DNA of 20,669 nt from Clostridia bacterium (lineage in GTDB: Bacteria > Bacillota_A > Clostridia > Christensenellales > Aristaeellaceae), in NCBI GenBank assembly GCA_017430945.1, contig JAFRMB010000121.1, positions 1 through 20,669 on the forward strand. Direction: 5' to 3'. The notes below the pieces were generated by a model. That model ran no database searches, was not told where the DNA came from, and saw only the letters and a list, made by a program, of their open reading frames with translations. Positions within the stretch are counted from its first letter, which is position 1. Each line of letters starts with the position of its first letter. Shown one piece after another: positions 1 to 6,162 of this stretch. Made by a program: the position numbers and the translations under genes.

Positions 1-1
1 G

Positions 2-40
2 GAGGACGAGGAAGCCGCACAAGAGGAGGTGGACGCATGA
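2..40 (+). CDS. 3' end of an upstream ABC transporter gene (probably LivG ATPase), partial
   Basis: Only the last 12 codons are inside the window; they read as an acidic tail (EDEEAAQEEVDA) ending at TGA 38-40. The stop overlaps the ATG of the next gene in an ATGA junction, and the ribosome binding site of that gene (AGGAGG, 24-29) lies within this tail. This coupling is typical of liv operons, where livG sits directly before livF, so LivG is the likely identity. That is inferred from position alone, because no diagnostic domain is visible in the fragment. Confidence 0.5.
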   Translation, partial: EDEEAAQEEVDA

Positions 41-755
41 GCATGCTGAAGGTGAAGGACCTGCGCGTCAACTACGGCGCATCGAGGCCCTCAAGGGCAT
101 CAGCTTCGACGTGGAGCAGGGCGAGATCGTCACCCTGATCGGCGCCAACGGCGCCGGCAAATCCACCACGCTGCGGGCCATCTCCGGCCTGGTCAAGACC
201 GCCTCCGGCGCCATCAATTTCCTGGGCAGGGACATCATCCCATTCAACGCGCAGCAGGTGGTGGCCGAGGGCATCGCCATGGTGCCCGAGGGACGCCGGG
301 TGTTCGACAACCTGACCGTGCTGGAGAACCTGAAGATCGGCGCGTATCTTCGAAATGACAGGGAGGAGATCGAGGCCGGCATCGAGGACATCTTCCAGCG
401 CTTTCCGCGCCTCAAGGAGCGCGAGTGGCAGCTGGCGGGCACGCTCTCCGGCGGCGAGCAGCAGATGCTGGCCGTGGGCCGCGCCATGATGGCAAGGCCG
501 AAGCTCCTCATGATGGACGAGCCCTCTTTGGGCCTTGCGCCGCTCGTGGTGCGCGACATCTTCGCCATCATACGCGACCTGAAGTCCGAGGGCATCACGA
601 TCCTGCTCATCGAGCAGAATGCCAACGCGGCACTGCGCTGCGCCGACCAGGCCTATGTGCTCGAGACCGGCCGCATCACGATGCACGGCACCGGCGCCGA
701 GCTGCTGGCGGATCAGCGCGTGCGGGACGCCTACCTGGGCTCTACCGCGCGCTGA
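37..755 (+). pseudogene. livF: Branched-chain amino-acid ABC transporter ATP-binding protein LivF, one-base frameshift near the 5' end
   Basis: LivF is one of two cytoplasmic ATPases that power the LivHM permease for leucine, isoleucine and valine uptake. The frame from ATG 37 gives MSMLKVKDLRVNYGA, a typical LivF N-terminus, then goes out of frame at about 78-81 and stops at 136-138. The rest, EALKGISFDVEQGEIVTLIGANGAGKSTT onward, continues in another frame to TGA 753-755. One extra base in GGCGC/ATCGAG would restore a continuous protein of about 239 residues. Downstream everything is intact: Walker A GANGAGKST (141-167), signature LSGGEQQ (from 444), Walker B LLMMDEPSLGLAP and the LLIEQN loop. 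A GTG at 111 could start a 214-residue product, but it would lack the first beta strands of the nucleotide-binding fold. A real mutation and an assembly error look the same here. The family call is firm. Confidence 0.85.
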
Positions 756-784
756 GCCGAAGACTCCGAAGGATCTTCATGCGA

Positions 785-807
785 TTCCGGCGACACGTGC
801 GCCGGGA
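785..807 (+). terminator. Possible terminator hairpin after livF
   Basis: CCGGCG (787-792) pairs with CGCCGG (800-805) around a 7-nt loop, and two further pairs (T-A and T-G) extend the stem outward. A short T-containing tract (CTCTTT) follows a few bases later. It lies 30 bp past the livF stop. The T tract is weak and offset, so termination here is uncertain. Confidence 0.35.
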
Positions 808-864
808 TCGCTCTTTGGCCACGCGCTTTCCCATCATTGAAAACAAGGGCCCTTCAACAACGAA

Positions 865-893
865 AGCCCCGCCTCCTGTTCGGAGGCGGGGCT
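865..893 (-). terminator. Rho-independent terminator of the BTAD regulator gene
   Basis: A perfect 12-bp GC-rich stem (865-876 with 882-893, GCCCCGCCTCC and its complement) closes a 5-nt loop. Read on the minus strand it is followed by TTCGTTGTTG, a usable T-rich tract. It begins 20 bp past the stop of the regulator at 913. On the plus strand no T run follows, so it serves the minus-strand gene best, although the stem could also block livF read-through. Confidence 0.75.
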
Positions 894-912
894 GTGTGAT
901 CTGACGCGCCGT

Positions 913-2145
913 TCACGCGTCCGGGTTGGTGAAGCTTTCCTCGATGTCGTCCTCCTCCCGGGCCTTCGGACCCAGCATGCCCAGGCGATGGTAGAAGGGG
1001 ATGTTGGAGTTCGGATAGCGCACATAGAACAGCTGCCGGATACGCTCGAGGACCAGCGCGCCGGATTCGTAGTTGACGGTGGGCAGCAGCAGCGCCACGA
1101 TGGTGGGCGCGAAGTGGGTGATGATGTCGCCCTTGCGCAGGTTGTCCCGCAGGATGTCGATGAGCCCGCTCATGATGTTGTCCTGCCGGATGTAATCCAC
1201 GTGGCTGGCTTCCGCGTCGCCGATCATGATGATGCCCAGGAACATCGTGGTGCCCAGGCGTTCGAGGTTGCGCATCTGCAGGTTGTAGATCTCCTTGAAC
1301 ATGGCGTAGTCGCACACGAACGCGCCGCGCTCCATGCTGGACTCCTGGAGCTCGTTGCGGATGGCGTCCAGGTTGAACTTCAGCGTCTTGCGGGAGCGGT
1401 TCATCTGCCGGTAGAACGCCTTCATCTCCTCGCTGGGCTCTGTACCGAGATAGCGGTAGGTGAGGTTGGTGGCGTGCTTGTACTGGCCCAGCGCGTCGCT
1501 CGTGCGGTTGAGGCTGACCATGGCCTTCATGAGCTCGATGTGCAGCCGGTCGTCGAAGCTGTCCACCTCGAGCGCACTGCGGCATACGGCGCTGATGGTG
1601 TTATAGGCCTCCTCGCGCCTGAGAAGATCGATGTAGTCGTACACGCATTGCAGGTACTGGCTGTGCAGCTGCTGGGCGTAAGCGGCCTCCTCGTCCAGGT
1701 CGCCGGTCTGGTAGAGGTCGCCCTTGTACAGCGACACGATCTGCCGGTAGATGCGCCGCAGCTGCTGCTCGTCCCGCGTGGTCTTCGCCTCGTCAAATAG
1801 GTCCATGAGCTCCAGCACGTCGCACTTGACCATCGCGGCGTTCTCCCAGTGATAGGCGCCGCGGTCGGAGGATATGCAGCTGCCCATCCCGGGCGCCATC
1901 TGGTTGAGGAGGGTGCGCATGCGGCTGACCAGCGTCTTGAGCGCATTCTCCGGATTGGAGGCGATGTTTCCGGGCCAAAGCGCCCTGAGCAGCCGCTGGT
2001 TCGGCACCTGGCGGCCGCGGTGCAGGATCAGAAACGACATCAGTGCCGCGCCCTTGCGGGATTTGCCGATGGGGTTTTCCACGCGCTGCTCGTCGATATA
2101 GATGAGATAATTGCCCATCATCTGTATGCGGACGGTGTTATCCAT
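913..2145 (-). CDS. BTAD-domain (SARP/AfsR-like) transcriptional regulator with a degenerate GGDEF-like C-terminal domain
   Basis: A 410-residue predicted cytoplasmic DNA-binding regulator. Residues 1 to about 100 look like an OmpR-type winged helix (IGKSRKGAALMSFLILHRGRQVPNQRLLRALWP). Residues about 105-245 form a helical BTAD/TPR region (YRQIVSLYKGDLYQ, EEAAYAQQLHSQYLQCVYDYI). Residues about 275-385 (GAFVCDYAMFKEIYNLQ, then LRKGDIITHFAPTIVALLLPT and ALVLERIRQLF) align by pattern with a GGDEF fold but lack the GGDEF signature and the metal-binding acids, so no cyclase activity is expected. The ATG start is set by AAGGAAGGT at 2151-2159. It lies 88 bp downstream of a diguanylate cyclase on the same strand and is probably co-transcribed. 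Target genes cannot be read from the sequence. This architecture recurs in Clostridia (family knowledge). Confidence 0.85.
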   Translation of the reverse strand: MDNTVRIQMMGNYLIYIDEQRVENPIGKSRKGAALMSFLILHRGRQVPNQRLLRALWPGNIASNPENALKTLVSRMRTLLNQMAPGMGSCISSDRGAYHWENAAMVKCDVLELMDLFDEAKTTRDEQQLRRIYRQIVSLYKGDLYQTGDLDEEAAYAQQLHSQYLQCVYDYIDLLRREEAYNTISAVCRSALEVDSFDDRLHIELMKAMVSLNRTSDALGQYKHATNLTYRYLGTEPSEEMKAFYRQMNRSRKTLKFNLDAIRNELQESSMERGAFVCDYAMFKEIYNLQMRNLERLGTTMFLGIIMIGDAEASHVDYIRQDNIMSGLIDILRDNLRKGDIITHFAPTIVALLLPTVNYESGALVLERIRQLFYVRYPNSNIPFYHRLGMLGPKAREEDDIEESFTNPDA

Positions 2146-2186
2146 ACGATACCTTCCTTTGCCGGGGTTCGCCCCTTACGATCGGT

Positions 2187-2214
2187 CTCCTCCGCGCACA
2201 GCGGGGCGGAGGAG
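2187..2214. other. Inverted repeat between the cyclase and BTAD genes
   Basis: CTCCTCCGC (2187-2195) pairs perfectly with GCGGAGGAG (2206-2214), leaving a 10-nt loop. No T tract follows on the minus strand, so it is unlikely to be a full terminator. It could be an mRNA-processing or attenuating hairpin that uncouples expression of the two genes. Confidence 0.4.
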
Positions 2215-2233
2215 GGACGGCATGCTGTTTTCG

Positions 2234-3589
2234 TCAATAGAAGGCACAGCCGCCGCCGCCCCTGCGTTTGACGTCGTAGAGGACGGTGTCGGCATCCTTG
2301 AAAATATCGCTGGAGGGCGCTTCCCGGTCGCCAAAGGCCACGCCCACGCTCAGAGAAACGGGCGGCAGGTCGTCGGTCGGGTGCTGCAGCAGCTGGTTGG
2401 CGCGTTCGATCTTGCCCTCCACCAGCGCGCGGAGGTGCGAATCGGCGTTGCGCATGATGACGCAGAACTCGTCGCCGCCGATGCGGCTGATGAAGTCGTT
2501 GGATCGGAAGCTGTCGGTGATCACCTGGGCCACGCGCTTGAGCACCTTGTCGCCCACGTCGTGACCGTAGGTGTCGTTGAGGATCTTGAACTTGTCGACG
2601 TCGATGATGAGCATGCCCACGTTCGTAACGTCCAGATGGCGGTATTCCTCGTCGTAGGCGGTGCGGTTGTAAATGCCGGTCAGGGAATCGTGGGTCGCCG
2701 AGTAGGTGAGCTTTTCGGTCGAGCGCTGGTTCTGGATGTACATGTCGTTGTAGGTCCGGGCCAGGAACTGCATTTCCGCGGAGCCGGCCACGGGGATCTC
2801 CCGCTGGTTGCGGATGTGCACCACGGCGCGGCGCAGCGGCCGGATGGCCAGCGTATAGGTGACCAGTACCACCACCAGCAGCATGATCAGCAACAGCACG
2901 ATCAGCGCGCGCTGCCTCAGCAGCTCGCGGTTCAGAAGGTCGGACGCGTCGATCTGCGCCTGGCGCGTGTCGGCGATCAGGGCGTCGACGCTCTCCTGCA
3001 CGCACGCGTGGATGCCGGCCTTTGCGTCCTGATAGGCCTGACCGTACAGCATTTCGACGGCGTCTGCCCGCTTCCGGTCGGCGTCCTTGGCCGCGTCTTC
3101 ATCGGACAGCCGGATCGCGCGCAGACCCTCGGGCAGCGAAGCGGGATCGAAGTCGAACGCATCGGCAGCCAGCCGTATGGCGTACAGCTCCGTTCGTGCC
3201 AGCGCTTCGGAGCGGCGCAGCCCTTCCGACAGGTATTCGTAGGAATCGGCGTCCCGGAGATGCTCTTCGATGCCGGAGATGGCGTTCTCGCGCCGCCGGG
3301 AGACTTCGACCTCTTCCATGAAGTTGCGGGCGTGCGCGATGTCGCCTGTGATGGCGAAGCTGCGGCTCTCGGACGTCAGGTAGTCCGAGGCATCCTGGAA
3401 GAGCATGGCATCGTGCTGGAAGACGATGTAACGCTCGGTGAGCGTTTGAAGGTCGTTGTAGCGATCGATCGCCTGGCGTGTCGCCAACAGCAGCAGCGCG
3501 AAGATGATCAGCGCGGCGGCGACGGCGATGCCGTCGATCAGGCTCAGGCGCACGCCGGCGGCCGCTCGGCGGGGAGTCTGCTCGCTCAT
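2234..3589 (-). CDS. Membrane-bound diguanylate cyclase (GGDEF domain) with an extracytoplasmic helical sensor
   Basis: A 451-residue enzyme predicted to make cyclic di-GMP from two GTP. A membrane helix (about 18-37) is followed by an extracellular mostly helical sensor of about 190 residues (DASDYLTSESRSFAITGDIAHARNF), resembling four-helix-bundle sensors. A second membrane helix (about 228-249), a short linker and a full GGDEF domain (about 296-451) follow. The active-site motif GGDEF is intact at 371-375, as are DVDKFKILNDTYGHDVGD and SLSVGVA. The RSND motif five residues before GGDEF is a canonical RxxD inhibitory site, suggesting product feedback. I chose ATG 3589 over the longer frame from 3664 because AGAGGAGGT lies just upstream and the hydrophobic start fits. 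A strong promoter lies at 3683-3710. No EAL or HD-GYP domain is present. The sensed signal is unknown. Confidence 0.92.
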   Translation of the reverse strand: MSEQTPRRAAAGVRLSLIDGIAVAAALIIFALLLLATRQAIDRYNDLQTLTERYIVFQHDAMLFQDASDYLTSESRSFAITGDIAHARNFMEEVEVSRRRENAISGIEEHLRDADSYEYLSEGLRRSEALARTELYAIRLAADAFDFDPASLPEGLRAIRLSDEDAAKDADRKRADAVEMLYGQAYQDAKAGIHACVQESVDALIADTRQAQIDASDLLNRELLRQRALIVLLLIMLLVVVLVTYTLAIRPLRRAVVHIRNQREIPVAGSAEMQFLARTYNDMYIQNQRSTEKLTYSATHDSLTGIYNRTAYDEEYRHLDVTNVGMLIIDVDKFKILNDTYGHDVGDKVLKRVAQVITDSFRSNDFISRIGGDEFCVIMRNADSHLRALVEGKIERANQLLQHPTDDLPPVSLSVGVAFGDREAPSSDIFKDADTVLYDVKRRGGGGCAFY

Positions 3590-3682
3590 GACAACGCACC
3601 TCCTCTCTCGGGGATCAACGCAAACAGGATCAGGCCGCAGGCACTCTGCGGCACAATATTTCATTATATGGTTACATCAATA

Positions 3683-3710
3683 ATTATATCATAACGTGGG
3701 GCTGTGTCAA
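3683..3710 (-). promoter_or_regulatory. Sigma-A-type promoter for the cyclase gene
   Basis: On the minus strand, TTGACA (3705-3710) and TATAAT (3683-3688) are both perfect consensus boxes separated by 16 bp. The predicted start near 3676 gives a leader of about 87 nt to the cyclase ATG. The neighbouring DNA is markedly AT-rich compared with the coding regions. Confidence 0.82.
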
Positions 3711-3805
3711 CCGTTTGACAAGGCTTTTTGATGACATCGCGTGGCCGCAGCCGGGGCGTTTTTTCGGGCTGGAGCACCTTTGCCCAATAATATGCGGTTC
3801 AGGTC

Positions 3806-3834
3806 TTTTCTTTTTCTTAAAACTATGATATAAT
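3806..3834 (+). promoter_or_regulatory. Extended -10 promoter for helD
   Basis: TATAAT at 3829-3834 is preceded by TG at 3826-3827, giving an extended -10 element. The -35 position 17 bp upstream reads TTTTCT (3806-3811) and is weak. Transcription would start near 3841, about 60 nt before the helD ATG. It diverges from the cyclase promoter. The roughly 310-bp stretch 3590-3900 holds only these two promoters and no gene that I can support. Confidence 0.72.
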
Positions 3835-3900
3835 GATGCGACTGTGATACACAGTCAGCGCCGCTGTGCGGCACCGAACACCCAGACCCGGAGGATACCT

Positions 3901-6039
3901 ATGGACAACCTGAGAGAGCTGAAGGAGGAACAGGCCTATACCGTGCGCGTGCAGCAGCTGCTGCTGGCGCTGATCGAACAGGCCCAGGAGATCTCCCGCG
4001 ACCACCTGGAATCGATACAGGCCATCGTGGCGGACGCGTGGGAGGATCTGCGCGTGAAGCCCACGGCGCTGTCGGAGGAGGATCTGGAGCAGCTGTCCAC
4101 GGAGGTGGACCGCTTCGTGGTCCGGCGTGAATTCACCGACAGCCTGGCCGAGCGGTCCAGGCGCATGCTCAGAAACCCGTTCTTCGCCCGAGTGGATTTC
4201 ATCGAGCGCGGCTCGACGCAGGTGGAGAAGATCGTGATCGGCCTGTACAGCCTGAAGGACGAGAAGGGCGAGCTGCTGGTGCACGACTGGCGCGCGCCCG
4301 TGTGCAGCTTGTATTACGACGCCATGCCCGGAGAGGCGAAGTACGAGAGCCCCTCCGGCGATATCTTCGGACAACTGACGCTCAAGCGCCAGTACCGCAT
4401 GGAAAACGGGCAGCTGAAATACTATGTGGACACCCAGGTGAGCATCGACGATTCGATGCTGCTGGACATACTCTCCGGCGCCACCAGCCGTTACATGCGG
4501 CAGATCGTGGCCACCATCCAGGCGGAGCAGAACGCCGCCATCCGCCAGCAGGGCTCCCGCGTGGTGTCCGTGGTGGGGGGAGCGGGCTCCGGCAAGACCT
4601 CGGTGGCCATGCACCGCGCGGCCTTTCTGATGTACCGTCAGCGCGATGTGCTGGATGCCACGAAGATCATGATCCTTTCGCCCAGTGTGGCGTTCTCGGA
4701 GTACGTGTCCGGCGTGCTGCCGGAGCTCGGCGAGCAGAACATCCGCGCGCGCACGCTGCGGGACGTCGTGGAGACGGTGCTGGACCGCAAGGTGGAAAAG
4801 CCCTATCGCCAGCTGGAGCTGCTGCTGGACCAGGAGAACACGCTGCGCCGGGCGTCCATCCACTACAAGTGCGGCGCGGCGTTCCTCGCGCGGCTCAAGC
4901 GCTTCGCGGACAGCTTCGTGCAGTACGGGCCGGCGTTCAAGGACGTTCGGGCGGAGGGCAAGGTGCTGATCCGCCGCGACGAGCTCAAGCGCATGTACCT
5001 GAATGAGTTCAAGCTGCTGACGCCCGCCCAGAAGCTCTCCCGCATGGCGGTCACGCTGGAGACCCGCCTGTCGAGCCTGGAGGAGAACCTGTATCGCCAG
5101 TATGAGCAGAGCTTCTCCGGCAGGTACAGCGGGCGCGACCTGCGCATGGCCTGCAACATGGCGGTGGCGCAGCGGCTGCAGCCGGTGCGCGCGCAGCTGA
5201 GGTCTGTGCTGGAGCTCAACGGCCCGGCGCTGATGGCGTCGGTCATGGCGGACGCGCCGCGCGAGCTGCGCAAAGCGTGGTACGACAACCGCGAGGCGAA
5301 CCTCACCTGGTGGGAGGACGCTGTGGCTGAGGCATATCTCATCGTCCGACTGGGCTTCGCGCAGCCGGACAAGACCGTGTATCATCTGCTGGTGGACGAG
5401 GTGCAGGACTACTCGGATACCGCGCTGGCGATGCTGGCGGCGTATTATCCGAACGCCCGCGTGACGCTGCTGGGGGATCCGCGCCAGCGCACCTGTCCGG
5501 GCATGGAGCCGTGCGACCCGTCGGGCTGGGGCGCGAGCTTCGACATGCCGGATGCGCCGATCTTCCGGCTCAGCAAGTGCTACCGATCCGCGGTGCCCAT
5601 CGCGGAGCTGTGCAACCGCATCCTGCCGGATGCGGAACCGCTGCAGCCGTTCGGCAGGGGCGGCGAGGCGCCGATCGTGGCTGGCTATTCCGAGGAGCGG
5701 CTGAAGCAGGCGCTTGAGCGCTACCGCGCCGAGGGGCACAAGTCCATCGCTGTCATCACCCGTACGCAGGCGCAGGCGGATTCCCTCTCCACCAAGCTCA
5801 GCAATGTGTACCGACTGGACGGGGGCGAGGCGGATCTGAATTACGAGCCGGACGACAACGTGGTGGCATGCTACCACCTGACCAAAGGTCTGGAGTTCGA
5901 CGCCGTGATCGTCGTTTGGCCGGATGTGCCGCTGACCGACGGCGAGCGCCGTCGACTCTATACGGCATGCTCCCGCGCGCTGCACGGCCTGGCGCTGCTG
6001 GGCGGCGGCGATCTGTTGAAGCGGCTCGAGCTGGTTTGA
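3901..6039 (+). CDS. helD: HelD-family RNA polymerase recycling ATPase (superfamily 1 helicase-like)
   Basis: HelD proteins bind stalled or post-termination RNA polymerase and use ATP to free it from nucleic acid (family knowledge). The 712-residue product has the family layout: a coiled-coil N-terminus (LRELKEEQAYTVRVQQLL), the HelD-typical DWRAPVCSLYYD block, the TIQAEQNAAIR Q-motif region, Walker A GGAGSGKT with Lys232 at 226-233, a long insert, Walker B/motif II LLVDEVQDYS (499-503 DEVQD), GDPRQR, and the C-terminal motif LYTACSRALHGLALL. Length is close to the Bacillus homologue. The start is ATG 3901, preceded by GGAGG at 3890-3894; upstream in-frame codons lie between the promoter and this site and are not expected to be coding. 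Family assignment is firm; a UvrD-like repair helicase is the less likely alternative because of the DWRAP block. Confidence 0.9.
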   Translation: MDNLRELKEEQAYTVRVQQLLLALIEQAQEISRDHLESIQAIVADAWEDLRVKPTALSEEDLEQLSTEVDRFVVRREFTDSLAERSRRMLRNPFFARVDFIERGSTQVEKIVIGLYSLKDEKGELLVHDWRAPVCSLYYDAMPGEAKYESPSGDIFGQLTLKRQYRMENGQLKYYVDTQVSIDDSMLLDILSGATSRYMRQIVATIQAEQNAAIRQQGSRVVSVVGGAGSGKTSVAMHRAAFLMYRQRDVLDATKIMILSPSVAFSEYVSGVLPELGEQNIRARTLRDVVETVLDRKVEKPYRQLELLLDQENTLRRASIHYKCGAAFLARLKRFADSFVQYGPAFKDVRAEGKVLIRRDELKRMYLNEFKLLTPAQKLSRMAVTLETRLSSLEENLYRQYEQSFSGRYSGRDLRMACNMAVAQRLQPVRAQLRSVLELNGPALMASVMADAPRELRKAWYDNREANLTWWEDAVAEAYLIVRLGFAQPDKTVYHLLVDEVQDYSDTALAMLAAYYPNARVTLLGDPRQRTCPGMEPCDPSGWGASFDMPDAPIFRLSKCYRSAVPIAELCNRILPDAEPLQPFGRGGEAPIVAGYSEERLKQALERYRAEGHKSIAVITRTQAQADSLSTKLSNVYRLDGGEADLNYEPDDNVVACYHLTKGLEFDAVIVVWPDVPLTDGERRRLYTACSRALHGLALLGGGDLLKRLELV

Positions 6040-6063
6040 GACGGCAAGTGAGCGGACCGACAT

Positions 6064-6080
6064 GGCGGACGATGTCCGCC
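6064..6080 (+). other. Short hairpin between helD and the Ig/MBL gene
   Basis: GGCGGAC (6064-6070) pairs with GTCCGCC (6074-6080) across a 3-nt loop, 25 bp past the helD stop. No T tract follows, so termination is unlikely to be efficient. I see no clear promoter in 6040-6162; the next gene may be read from the helD promoter. Confidence 0.35.
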
Positions 6081-6162
6081 TGATGATAAGGCAGGGCCGG
6101 CAAGGACGCCGATCACACCTGCCAGGCACACCGACTACGCGATGCGAAGGGGAGAGCTGACG

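Noticed and set aside
2111..3694. 527-residue open frame on the plus strand opposite the diguanylate cyclase
   Set aside because: The minus strand encodes an intact GGDEF protein with promoter and ribosome binding site; the plus-strand frame has no recognisable domain.
3715..3743. Second plus-strand promoter from TTGACA at 3715
   Set aside because: No acceptable -10 box follows at 15-19 bp; the position reads CGCGTG.
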